Shown here in pieces: positions 46,033-53,796 of a DNA stretch of 64,000 nucleotides (its first letter is position 1; the number at the start of each line of letters is the position of its first letter). A model generated the notes under the pieces. It worked only from the letters and a program-made list of their open reading frames with translations. It was not told where the DNA came from and did no database searches. The position numbers were made by a program, and so were the translations under genes. The DNA is from JAWWPG01 sp963820035 (GTDB taxonomy: Bacteria > Actinomycetota > Actinomycetes > Propionibacteriales > Nocardioidaceae). Location: NCBI GenBank assembly GCA_963820035.1, contig CAWFYK010000009.1, forward strand, positions 372,001-436,000, given 5' to 3'.

Positions 46033-46671
46033 TCAACTGCCGGACCGACGCCCGATCTCCCTGCGGCCGCCATCCTTCGAACCCGGGTGGCGGACGGTGA
46101 TCTCACCGAAGACCGCCTTCCCCCGCACCTCGATGACCGGGGCACCAAGGGGAGTGTCCTGCTCGATGTGGCAGGTGCGCTGGCCGAAGATCGAGGACCC
46201 GCTCATGCGCACCTGGACACCCTCGGGCACGAGCACCTCGATACTGCCGAACATCGCCTTCACCTCGAGGACCGTCACACGCGAGTGAAGCGTGGCGTCC
46301 TGCAGCTCGATCTTGCACTCCCCGAACACCGCCTTTGCCTCCAGCCTGGCGGGCACCGGCCACCGGCCACGGCGGTGCTCACTTCCGAAGATCGCCACCA
46401 GCCGTTCGGGTCGAGGCGTCTCGCCGGCGACGAACGAGCCTGCTCCGACGGATGGGGCGGGCCCGGCGAGGTCCCGGGTCAGCACCGCGAGATCGTCGCG
46501 GGTGACCGAGACCAGCGCCCGGTCGGCCCGGTCGCTGTACTCGTCGAGGGTCAGGCGGCCGTCGGTCGCCGCCTCGGCGAGGACGTCGAGGGTGCCGTCC
46601 CGCTCGCTGTCCGACACCCGAAAGTGCCCTTGCCCCGGCTCACGTGGCTGGCTGGTCATCGCGTTGTCCAC
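46033..46671 (-). CDS. DUF1707 and LiaF-like envelope-response protein
   Basis: 212 aa. DUF1707 at the N terminus (FRVSDSERDGTLDVLAEAATDGRLTLDEYSDRADRAL) is followed by a beta-helical LiaF-like domain (ARLEAKAVFGECKIELQDA, EVKAMFGSIEVLVPEGVQV). Such proteins occur in cell-wall stress responses. GTG 46671 has TATCGT exactly 6 nt before it; ATG 46659 is an alternative. A long in-frame extension upstream simply reads through the 22-bp repeat array and is not protein-coding. Confidence 0.82.
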   Translation of the reverse strand: MDNAMTSQPREPGQGHFRVSDSERDGTLDVLAEAATDGRLTLDEYSDRADRALVSVTRDDLAVLTRDLAGPAPSVGAGSFVAGETPRPERLVAIFGSEHRRGRWPVPARLEAKAVFGECKIELQDATLHSRVTVLEVKAMFGSIEVLVPEGVQVRMSGSSIFGQRTCHIEQDTPLGAPVIEVRGKAVFGEITVRHPGSKDGGRREIGRRSGS

Positions 46672-46734
46672 GCGTTCACGATAGAACAGACCGGACGAAT
46701 CGGGGAGCCCGGCGGCGGCGGAGGTCGGATGCGC

Positions 46735-46885
46735 GGAAGAACCTGACGGCTCGACCGGAAGAACCTGACGGCTCGACCGGAAGAACCTGACGGCTCGACC
46801 GGAAGAACCTGATGGCTCGACCGGAAGAACCTGACGGCTCGACCGGAAGAACCTGATGGCTCGACCGGAAGAACCTGACGGCTGG
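46735..46885 (+). repeat. 22-bp tandem repeat array B
   Basis: Six full 22-bp units (46735-46866) and a partial seventh. Core AAGAACCTGACGGCTCGA; units 4 and 6 carry one C to T change. It lies in the divergent region between the DUF1707 and bfaA promoters, starting 52 bp from the former's -10 and ending 36 bp before the latter's. Same family as the arrays at 52890 and 53607. Confidence 0.93.
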
Positions 46886-46933
46886 GCGAATCCGGCGCCG
46901 CCAGACTGAACGGAACCGAATAGAGTGTCGTCA

Positions 46934-48334
46934 ATGGGTGATACAGAGAACTCGACCCGCCATGCGGCCGCCGTCGCGGCGCTGCGGGCGTCGTACGCCG
47001 CGATCCCGGCCGACCAACCCGTTCGGCTGGCCAAGCACACGTCGAACCTGTTCCGGCGCCGGAGCTCGGCACCCTCGGTCGGGCTCGACGTCTCCGGCCT
47101 CGACGGGGTCATCTCAGTGGACCCGGAGAATCGCACGGCCGACGTCCAAGGCATGTGCACCTACGAGAACCTGGTGGCGGCCACCCTGCCGCACGGCCTG
47201 ATGCCGCTCGTCGTCCCCCAGCTGAAGACCATCACGCTCGGCGGCGCCGTCAGCGGGCTCGGAATCGAGTCGACCTCGTTCCGCAACGGGCTGCCGCATG
47301 AGTCAGTGACCGAGATGGACATCCTCACGGGTGACGGCACGATCGTGACGTGCGCCCCGGACGGGCCCAACGCCGACCTGTTCGCGACGTTCCCGAACTC
47401 CTACGGAAGCCTCGGCTATGCGGTCCGGCTGCGGATCGAGCTGGAGACCGTCTCGCCGTACGTCGCGCTCCGCCACGTCCGCTTCGGCGACCTCGACGCC
47501 CTCTGCGACGCCATCGCCACCATCTGTCGCGACGCCCGCTGGGAGGGTGAGCCGGTCGACTTCGTCGACGGTGTGGTGTTCGACCCCACCGATGCCTACC
47601 TCACGCTCGGCCGCTGGGTGTCCGAGATCGCCGACTCGGGGCTGCTGACGCCGAGCGACTACACCGGGCAGGCCATCTACTACCGGTCGATCCGGGAGCG
47701 GACCCGGGACGTGCTCACGGTGCACGACTACTTGTGGCGGTGGGACACCGACTGGTTCTGGTGCTCGGGGGCGTTCGCTGCCCAGCACCCGCTCGTCAGG
47801 CGCTTCTGGCCCGGCCGCTGGCGGCGCAGCGACGTCTACCACCGCCTCGTCGGACTGGAGAACCGCTTCGGCGCCTACGCGCGGATCCAGCGGCTCCGCG
47901 GCCGGCCCGAGGTCGAGCGGGTGATCCAGGACGTCGAGATCCCGGTCGAGCGAACCGCGGACTTCCTGCGCTGGTTCGACCAGCACGTCCACATGCGCCC
48001 GGTCTGGCTCTGCCCCCTCACCCTCCGCGAGCAGCCCGAGGGGGCCAGGGAGTGGCCGCTCTACCCGCTCGATGTGGGCCGGCTCTATGTCAACGTCGGC
48101 TTCTGGGGCACGGTGCCGATCAAGCCGGGTCGACTGGACGGTGACGTCAACCGGATGGTCGAGAATGCCGTTGCCGACCACGACGGCCACAAGTCCTTGT
48201 ATTCTGACGTGTTCTACGACGAGGCCACGTTCGAGGCGACCTATGGCGGCAAGGCCTACCACGCGGTCAAGGATGACTACGACTCCGGTCACCGACTGAC
48301 CGGTTTCTACCAGAAGGTGGTGAGACATCAGTGA
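46934..48334 (+). CDS. bfaA: FAD-linked reductase of 10-methyl fatty acid synthesis (BfaA/TmsA-like)
   Basis: 466 aa, vanillyl-alcohol-oxidase-type FAD protein: TADVQGMCTYENLVAATLPHG and TLGGAVSGLGIESTSFRNG bind FAD; the C-terminal half has RRSDVYHRLVGLENRFGAY and VNVGFWG. Paired with a CFA-synthase-like methyltransferase, it matches the bfaA-bfaB (tmsA-tmsB) pair, where it reduces the 10-methylene intermediate to a 10-methyl chain (tuberculostearic acid). TAGAGT lies 7 nt before the ATG, so probably leaderless. Its stop overlaps bfaB (GTGA). Confidence 0.8.
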   Translation: MGDTENSTRHAAAVAALRASYAAIPADQPVRLAKHTSNLFRRRSSAPSVGLDVSGLDGVISVDPENRTADVQGMCTYENLVAATLPHGLMPLVVPQLKTITLGGAVSGLGIESTSFRNGLPHESVTEMDILTGDGTIVTCAPDGPNADLFATFPNSYGSLGYAVRLRIELETVSPYVALRHVRFGDLDALCDAIATICRDARWEGEPVDFVDGVVFDPTDAYLTLGRWVSEIADSGLLTPSDYTGQAIYYRSIRERTRDVLTVHDYLWRWDTDWFWCSGAFAAQHPLVRRFWPGRWRRSDVYHRLVGLENRFGAYARIQRLRGRPEVERVIQDVEIPVERTADFLRWFDQHVHMRPVWLCPLTLREQPEGAREWPLYPLDVGRLYVNVGFWGTVPIKPGRLDGDVNRMVENAVADHDGHKSLYSDVFYDEATFEATYGGKAYHAVKDDYDSGHRLTGFYQKVVRHQ

Positions 48335-49596
48335 AGATCGCCGAGATCGTCCAGATGATGGTCGAAGACACACCCCCCATGCGCTTCGAGGCCTACGACG
48401 GCAGCAGCTTCGGCCCTGCCGACGCGCAGTACACGCTGCGCCTCAAGAACGAGCGCGGGCTGCGCTACGTCGCCACCGCACCGGGTGACCTCGGACTCGG
48501 CCGGGCCTACGTCGCGGGTGACCTCGAGGTCGACGGTGCCCATCCGGGCGACCCCTACGACGCCTTCAAGGCACTCGGCGGTTGGCGGCTCCGCCGCCCG
48601 TCCGCCACGGAGATCGCCTCCATGATCAAGTCGATGGGCTGGCGCAACCTGGTCCCGCCGCAGCCGCCTGCCCAGGAGATGCTGCCGCGCTGGCGCCGTA
48701 CGGCGGAGGGTCTTCGGCACTCCCGACGCCGCGATGCGGACGCCATCCACCACCACTACGACGTCTCCAACGACTTCTACCGGCTGGTGCTGGGTCCGTC
48801 AATGGCCTACACCTGCGCGGTCTTCCCGAAGCCGGACGCGAGCCTCGAGGAGGCGCAGGAGGAGAAGTTCGACCTGGTCTCCCGCAAGCTCGGGCTGTCT
48901 CGGGGAATGCGGCTGCTCGACGTCGGCTGCGGCTGGGGCGGCATGGTGATCCACGCAGCGAAGCACTACGGCGTCCACGCGATCGGCGTGACGCTCTCGA
49001 AGGAGCAGGCGTCGTGGGGAGCGGAGGCCGTCGAACGCGAGGGACTGTCCGACCGGGCGACCATCCTGCACGCCGACTACCGTGACTCGCCGGGCGCCGA
49101 CTATGACGCCGTCAGCTCGTTGGGTCTGCTCGAGCACGTCGGCGTGCACAACTACCCGTCGTACTTCGCCTTCCTCCGCGAGAAGCTGCATGACGGTGGC
49201 CGGCTGCTCAACCACTGCATCACTCGACCGACGAACGACGGTCAGGTCAAGACCGGCGCGTTCATCGACCGCTACGTGTTCCCTGACGGCGAGCTGACCG
49301 GGTCCGGCAAGATCATCAGCGAGGCCCAGGACGCCGGGATCGAGGTGCGCCACGAGGAGAACCTGCGGGAGCACTACGCACTGACCCTCGCCCAGTGGTG
49401 CGCCAACCTGCGGGATAACTGGGATGCCTGCGTGGCCCAGGTCGGCGAGTCGACGGCGCGTGTCTGGGGTCTCTACATGGCCGGCTCGCGGCTGGCGTTC
49501 GAGCGCGACGAGATCCAGCTGCACCAGGTGCTGGGCGTCAGGGTGGCTCCGAACGGCGACGCGGCGTTCCCGCTGCGGCCGACCTGGGGAAGCTGA
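48331..49596 (+). CDS. bfaB: Cyclopropane-synthase-like fatty acyl methyltransferase (BfaB/TmsB-like)
   Basis: 421 aa. SAM-binding motif LLDVGCGWGGMVIHAA, the lipid-binding HHHYDVSNDFYRLVLGPSMAYTC segment and SLGLLEHVGVHNYPSYF are typical of CFA synthase homologues. In tuberculostearate synthesis this enzyme transfers a methyl from SAM to the oleoyl double bond, leaving a 10-methylene chain that BfaA reduces. The GTG start overlaps the bfaA stop by 4 bp. Substrates are acyl chains of membrane phospholipids. Confidence 0.86.
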   Translation: MKIAEIVQMMVEDTPPMRFEAYDGSSFGPADAQYTLRLKNERGLRYVATAPGDLGLGRAYVAGDLEVDGAHPGDPYDAFKALGGWRLRRPSATEIASMIKSMGWRNLVPPQPPAQEMLPRWRRTAEGLRHSRRRDADAIHHHYDVSNDFYRLVLGPSMAYTCAVFPKPDASLEEAQEEKFDLVSRKLGLSRGMRLLDVGCGWGGMVIHAAKHYGVHAIGVTLSKEQASWGAEAVEREGLSDRATILHADYRDSPGADYDAVSSLGLLEHVGVHNYPSYFAFLREKLHDGGRLLNHCITRPTNDGQVKTGAFIDRYVFPDGELTGSGKIISEAQDAGIEVRHEENLREHYALTLAQWCANLRDNWDACVAQVGESTARVWGLYMAGSRLAFERDEIQLHQVLGVRVAPNGDAAFPLRPTWGS

Positions 49597-49600
49597 GCCG

Positions 49601-50305
49601 TCAGTCGTCGTCCGGGAAGTCGGCCGGGTGGCCGAGCTTGATGCCAAGGTTGCCCGCCATCGCCACCATGAAGGCGTGCGTGTCCAGCGGTGACGCCTGT
49701 ACGACGGTGGCGCCGGCGAGGCTCGACACCCCGCGGACACCGTCCCACGTGCAGTCGACGAAGAGGGCACCACGAGCCTTCACCTGGGAGAGCTCGGCCC
49801 CGGTGAGGTCGCAGCGGCGGAACACCGCGGACGTCAGGTCGGCGGACACGAAGTCGGCGCGCTGCAACCGGCAGTCGACCAGCTCGACCCCGGTGAGGGT
49901 GGCGAACCGGAACGCGCTCAAGTCGGCGATGCAGTCGCGGAAGATGACGTTGCGCATCAGCGTTCCGGAGGCCACCATCCCGGTGGCCCGGCAGCCGGTG
50001 AGCTCGACCCGAGACAGGGACGAGTGGTCGAGCTGGAGGTTCGCGAGGTCGCAGTTGCGGAAGACCGCATCGACGACCGTGAGCTTGTCGAGCTGACAGT
50101 CGGCCAGTCGGGTGGACTCCAGCACGCACTCCGACAGGTCGACGAGCCGGGCGGTCCGGCCGCGCAGATCCTGACCGGTGAACTGAAGGGCCTGGAGGAG
50201 CGCGTCGTCTCGGAGGTCGTCCTCGGGGAAGGTTGCGCGGCCGAGCACCGCCGGGAGCTTGGGCCGGGCCCGGCGACGTACCCGGGGCTTGTCCGCTGCG
50301 GCCAT
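49601..50305 (-). CDS. Pentapeptide-repeat protein
   Basis: 234 aa. After a basic N terminus (KPRVRRRARPKLP) come about 30 tandem A(D/N)LXX-like pentapeptides, such as LRGRTARLVDLSECVLES and LQRADFVSADLTSAVFRRCDL, forming a right-handed beta-helix. Some family members mimic DNA and protect gyrase from quinolones; others have unknown roles. TAGGGT is exactly 6 nt before ATG 50305 (leaderless layout). It converges with bfaB at a 4-bp gap. Confidence 0.85.
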   Translation of the reverse strand: MAAADKPRVRRRARPKLPAVLGRATFPEDDLRDDALLQALQFTGQDLRGRTARLVDLSECVLESTRLADCQLDKLTVVDAVFRNCDLANLQLDHSSLSRVELTGCRATGMVASGTLMRNVIFRDCIADLSAFRFATLTGVELVDCRLQRADFVSADLTSAVFRRCDLTGAELSQVKARGALFVDCTWDGVRGVSSLAGATVVQASPLDTHAFMVAMAGNLGIKLGHPADFPDDD

Positions 50306-50405
50306 CACCGCACCCTACGCATCGGCACCGACCGAATCAGCACCCGGCCGGATCAGCACCGGCCGGATGCGGGGCAGCCCGCCACCGGACTATCGTGTCG
50401 TGGCG

Positions 50406-50942
50406 ATGACCACACCCCCGTTCGCGATCCGACAGGTCGGCTACGACGACCCCACGACCGACGAGATGATGAGCGCGCTGCAGGACTACTACCGGTCCAT
50501 CTACAACGGCCCGGACCGGTCGCCCGTCGATCCCGCGGAGTTCAGTCCACCCACCGGGCGCTTCTTCGTCGGCTACCAGGACACCGTCGCGGTGGCGATG
50601 GGCGGCTGGCGCTGGGTGGACCCGGTGCCGGGACTCGGCGCGACGCGTGTCGCGGAGATCAAGCGGATGTATGTCGCGGAGGCCGGCCGCGGTCGTGGCT
50701 TCGCCCGCAGCATGCTCGCGCACCTGGAGACGACGGCCAGCGGTGCCGGCGCGGACGCCATCGTGCTGTCCACCGGACCGGCCCAGCAGGCGGCGATCGC
50801 CCTCTACCGGTCGGCCGGCTACACCGACATCCCTCGGTTCGGCTTCTATGCCCGCTTCGAGCAGGCGATGCACCTCGGTAAGCCACTGCGGGTGGTGGAA
50901 CAGGCTGTCACCGAACCCCCGGCGGCCGGAACTGGACGCTGA
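50406..50942 (+). CDS. GNAT-family N-acetyltransferase
   Basis: 178 aa. The acetyl-CoA loop is in motif A: EIKRMYVAEAGRGRGFARSMLAHLE; the C-terminal ALYRSAGYTDIPRFGFY is motif B. Substrate unknown. TATCGT lies 9 nt before ATG 50406, and an in-frame GTG lies two codons upstream. The last 35 bp overlap the convergent AlkB-like gene. Confidence 0.88.
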   Translation: MTTPPFAIRQVGYDDPTTDEMMSALQDYYRSIYNGPDRSPVDPAEFSPPTGRFFVGYQDTVAVAMGGWRWVDPVPGLGATRVAEIKRMYVAEAGRGRGFARSMLAHLETTASGAGADAIVLSTGPAQQAAIALYRSAGYTDIPRFGFYARFEQAMHLGKPLRVVEQAVTEPPAAGTGR

Positions 50943-51558
50943 TCCTCGGCCCGACCGGCCGGGCAGTCTTGGTGATGGCGTGCTCCCAGGTGCGCTGGCA
51001 TGAACCGCCCATCACGATCAGGTCGCCGCGGCCCAGGTTGAAGCCCAGCGTGGGCGGGCCACCGGCCGGCGAGCGACCGGCGCGGGGACGCAGCGAGAGC
51101 TTGCGAGCCGCGCCGAACGACACGATCGCGACCATGGTGTCGGCCCATCGGCTGCGTCCGATCGTGTCGCCGTGCCAGGCCACGCTGTCGTTGCCGTCGC
51201 GGTAGTAGCAGAGCCCGGCCGTGCTGAACCGATCACCAAGCTCGTCACGGTAGTGCTCGGTGAGCGCGTCCCGTGCCCGGGTGAGGAGTGGGTCGGGCAG
51301 CTCGTCGTCCTCGCCGTAGAAGCTCAACAGCCGCGGTACGTCGACCACCCGTTCGTACATCTGGCGGCGCTCCGCGTGCCAGGGGACCGTCTCGACGAGC
51401 CGGACGAAGAGGTCGTCTGAGCCGCTCACCCAGCCGGGGAGAACGTCGACCCAGGCGCCGTGGCTGAGCACGGTGCGGGTCAGCCCGCCGAGGTCGCCGA
51501 TGACGGGAGAGCCGGCGGCGGGCAGATCCAGCAGCGAACCCTGGAAGTGCTGTCCCAT
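50908..51558 (-). CDS. AlkB-like 2-oxoglutarate/Fe(II)-dependent dioxygenase
   Basis: 216 aa. The double-stranded beta-helix has the iron ligands H-x-D in VAWHGDTIG and the distal His in RTWEHAITK, and 2-oxoglutarate-binding RISVQFRP at the C terminus. AlkB proteins demethylate alkylated DNA/RNA bases. ATG 51558 is preceded by TATGCT with 6-nt spacing, and a near-consensus LexA box overlaps the expected -35 (51578-51593), so SOS control is likely. Direct repair of methylation damage is the best guess. Confidence 0.85.
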   Translation of the reverse strand: MGQHFQGSLLDLPAAGSPVIGDLGGLTRTVLSHGAWVDVLPGWVSGSDDLFVRLVETVPWHAERRQMYERVVDVPRLLSFYGEDDELPDPLLTRARDALTEHYRDELGDRFSTAGLCYYRDGNDSVAWHGDTIGRSRWADTMVAIVSFGAARKLSLRPRAGRSPAGGPPTLGFNLGRGDLIVMGGSCQRTWEHAITKTARPVGPRISVQFRPPGVR

Positions 51559-51577
51559 GCGACGAGCATACGTCGAC

Positions 51578-51593
51578 TCGAACGTATGTTCTA
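51578..51593. promoter_or_regulatory. LexA (SOS) box before the AlkB-like gene
   Basis: TCGAACGTATGTTCTA, one base off the actinobacterial consensus TCGAAC-N4-GTTCGA. It covers the expected -35 of the AlkB-like gene (-10 TATGCT at 51570-51565) and lies about 32 bp before the -10 of the divergent oxidase gene, so it could control both. Confidence 0.7.
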
Positions 51594-51636
51594 GTCCCGA
51601 TGCGGCGTTTCCGGGCGGCTCTTCTATTCTTGGCGG

Positions 51637-52260
51637 ATGGCCCGAACCGCGCTGACCCGCCTGCCCGAGATGGCTTCGGCCGACCGTTCGACGCTCGACG
51701 CCCTCCTCGACGAGTCGCGGATCGGGCACATCGGGCTGGTCGCCGACGGGCATCCAGTCGTCATCCCGACAGCGGTTGCTCGCGACCACGACCGCGTGCT
51801 CGCGCACGGCTCAACCGGGTCACGCTGGATGCGACTGCTCGCCGACGGTGCCCCGGCGAGCGTCGCGGTCACCGCGTTGGACGGGCTGGTGGTGGCGCGG
51901 TCCGCCTTCGAGTCGTCCATGCACTACCGGAGCGCGGTCCTGTTCGGGTCGTTCACCGTGCTCGCCGGTGATGACAAGAAGCTGGCGCTCGACGTGTTGA
52001 CCGAGTCCCTGCTCCCTGGGCGGGTCTCGGAGGTACGCCGGCCAACCGGCAAGGAGCTCGCGGCGACTCTCGTCCTCGCGATGGAGATCTCCGAGTGGTC
52101 CCTGAAGGTCTCCGACGACTGGCCGGAGGATCCGCCGGACGACGTCGCCGGCCCGGCGTGGGCGGGCGTCGTACCGATGCAGGTGACGTTCGGCGCGGCA
52201 GCCCCAGCGCCGGACCTGCAGCCGGGGATCCCCATGCCAGCGTCGGTCCGCGGGCTGTAG
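51637..52260 (+). CDS. Pyridoxamine-phosphate-oxidase-fold flavin protein
   Basis: 207 aa, split beta-barrel: LDESRIGHIGLVADGHPVVIPTAV, HGSTGSRWMRLLADG and FESSMHYRSAVLFGSF are typical of flavin- or heme-binding PNPOx-like proteins close to NimA-type nitroreductases. ATG 51637 has TATTCT exactly 6 nt upstream (leaderless layout). Divergent from the AlkB-like gene with a LexA box between them. The reaction is unknown. Confidence 0.82.
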   Translation: MARTALTRLPEMASADRSTLDALLDESRIGHIGLVADGHPVVIPTAVARDHDRVLAHGSTGSRWMRLLADGAPASVAVTALDGLVVARSAFESSMHYRSAVLFGSFTVLAGDDKKLALDVLTESLLPGRVSEVRRPTGKELAATLVLAMEISEWSLKVSDDWPEDPPDDVAGPAWAGVVPMQVTFGAAAPAPDLQPGIPMPASVRGL

Positions 52261-52285
52261 TCCCGGCGTCGAGTAGTGTCGCGGG

Positions 52286-52885
52286 ATGCCCGGCCATCAG
52301 GGTCACGAGCAGCCGAGGGTCAACCTGCACCCGCTCACGGGGCAGCGGGTGCGACTGCGCGCGTTGCGTGAGGAGGACCTGCCCGAGCTGTGCGCCTGGT
52401 GGTCCGACACCGAGGTGGCGGCCTACGTCGTCGGCACCGCGCCGAGTCCTCGCCCCGCCGATGAGCTGGCCGAGATGTTCGTCGCGTGGAGCAAGAACGA
52501 CGGCGCCTCGTGCGGACTCTGTGTGGTCACGAACGACGACGAGGCCACCTTGGTGGGTCACACAGCCGTCTACGGCGCGAGCCTGCCGCACCGCTGCGCG
52601 ACCTTCGCGATCGTCATCGGGCCGGCTTTCCAGGACCGCGGTTACGGCAGCGAGGCCACTCGGCTCATCGTCGACTTCGGCTTCGCCGAGCTCGGTCTGC
52701 ACCGGATCGAGCTGGGGGTCTTCGACTTCAACCCGCGGGCGATCGCGACCTACGAGAAGGTCGGCTTCGTCCGGGAGGGTGTCCGTCGCGAGGCGGCCTA
52801 CCGCAGCGGGCGCTGGCACCACGACGTGACGATGGCCATGATCCGCTCCGACTGGGAGGCCGGCCGCCGCGCCGCCGCCGACTGA
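52286..52885 (+). CDS. GNAT-family N-acetyltransferase (RimJ/RimL type)
   Basis: 199 aa. RVRLRALREEDLPELCAWWSD at the N terminus, the acetyl-CoA loop IGPAFQDRGYGSEATRLIVDFGF, and RAIATYEKVGFVREGVRREA are typical of RimJ/RimL-like acetyltransferases. Possible substrates include ribosomal proteins or antibiotics; undetermined. TAGTGT lies exactly 6 nt before ATG 52286. Array C of the 22-bp repeats begins 5 bp after its stop. Confidence 0.88.
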   Translation: MPGHQGHEQPRVNLHPLTGQRVRLRALREEDLPELCAWWSDTEVAAYVVGTAPSPRPADELAEMFVAWSKNDGASCGLCVVTNDDEATLVGHTAVYGASLPHRCATFAIVIGPAFQDRGYGSEATRLIVDFGFAELGLHRIELGVFDFNPRAIATYEKVGFVREGVRREAAYRSGRWHHDVTMAMIRSDWEAGRRAAAD

Positions 52886-52889
52886 TCAC

Positions 52890-52955
52890 GCCGAACCGTC
52901 AGGTTCTTACCGCCGAACCGTCAGGTTCTTACCCCCGAACCGTCAGGTTCTTACC
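52890..52955 (-). repeat. 22-bp tandem repeat array C
   Basis: Three 22-bp units, with core CCGTCAGGTTCTTACC on the plus strand (AAGAACCTGACGG on the minus). This is the same core as arrays B and D in the opposite orientation. It lies between convergent acetyltransferase genes. Confidence 0.9.
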
Positions 52956-53082
52956 GGTACGACGGCCCTGCGGCCGGGCGCCAGCTGCTCGAGCCCGCAG
53001 AGTTCAGGCGCGCCGAAATACCGTGCCCGCGCGGGTGAAACGCTGTCTGGGCTGGGGCTACAGGGACGTTGCGAGCTCGCGG

Positions 53083-53571
53083 TTAGAGCCAATGGAACAT
53101 GATGAGCAGGTCGACGTACTCACCGGATGGCCGGCGGAATCCCTGCGGAACGCTGCCGATGACCTCGAATCCGAGCGACTTCCACAGCCGCACGGCACGG
53201 GTGTTCGACTCCACCACCGCGTTGAACTGGATGGCGCGAAATCCCTGCGTCTTGGCCCAGCCCAGCACGTGCTCGCCAAGCGAGCGGCCCACGCCGCGGC
53301 CGGCCGCGGCCGGATCCACCATGAAGCTGGCACTCGCGACATGGCTGCCGCCGCCGGGGCGGTTGGCTCCCATGGTTGCGGTGCCGAGAACGCCCCCTGC
53401 GTCGTCGACAGCAACCACGGTACGGCCCGGTGGCGACAGCATCCATACGCCATGGGCATCGTCCTCGGTGAGATCGAGCGGATACGCGAAGGTCTCGGCC
53501 GCCCGGACGATGTCACGCAGGAACGGCCAGATGGCCGGCCAGTCCTGTTCGGTAGCCTCTCGGATCAGCAT
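53083..53571 (-). CDS. GNAT-family N-acetyltransferase
   Basis: 162 aa. MLIREATEQDWPAIWPFLRDI at the N terminus, ASFMVDPAAAGRGVGRSLGEH (acetyl-CoA loop) and TRAVRLWKSLGFEVIGSVPQGF. Substrate unknown. ATG 53571 has GGTGGGC upstream; ATG 53583 is also possible. The much longer open frame upstream reads through repeat array D and is not part of the gene. Array D begins 36 bp from its start. Confidence 0.86.
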   Translation of the reverse strand: MLIREATEQDWPAIWPFLRDIVRAAETFAYPLDLTEDDAHGVWMLSPPGRTVVAVDDAGGVLGTATMGANRPGGGSHVASASFMVDPAAAGRGVGRSLGEHVLGWAKTQGFRAIQFNAVVESNTRAVRLWKSLGFEVIGSVPQGFRRPSGEYVDLLIMFHWL

Positions 53572-53606
53572 GCCCACCAGCATGCCCCGGCGAGCTGGCG
53601 TGGACC

Positions 53607-53694
53607 GCAACAACCTGACGGCTCGAACGGAACAACCTGACGGCTCGAACGGAACAACCTGACGGCTCGAACGGAACAACCTGACGGCTCGACG
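53607..53694 (+). repeat. 22-bp tandem repeat array D
   Basis: Four 22-bp units with core ACAACCTGACGGCTCGA, sharing AACCTGACGGCTCGA with array B. It lies in the divergent region between a GNAT gene and the PQQ-repeat gene. Confidence 0.92.
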
Positions 53695-53796
53695 GGATGA
53701 CCAGAGCCATGACAACTCGGCGACCCGGGGTCCAGACTGGACCTCAAGGCCACACCAGGCCGAGAAGCCATGTGGGGGAACGTCCAGGGAGGCGTC

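Noticed and set aside
46033..47160. Long open frame extending the DUF1707 protein upstream
   Set aside because: The extension translates the 22-bp array B as a 22-residue repeat and overlaps bfaA in antisense. The leaderless -10 TATCGT and the DUF1707 motif place the start at 46671.
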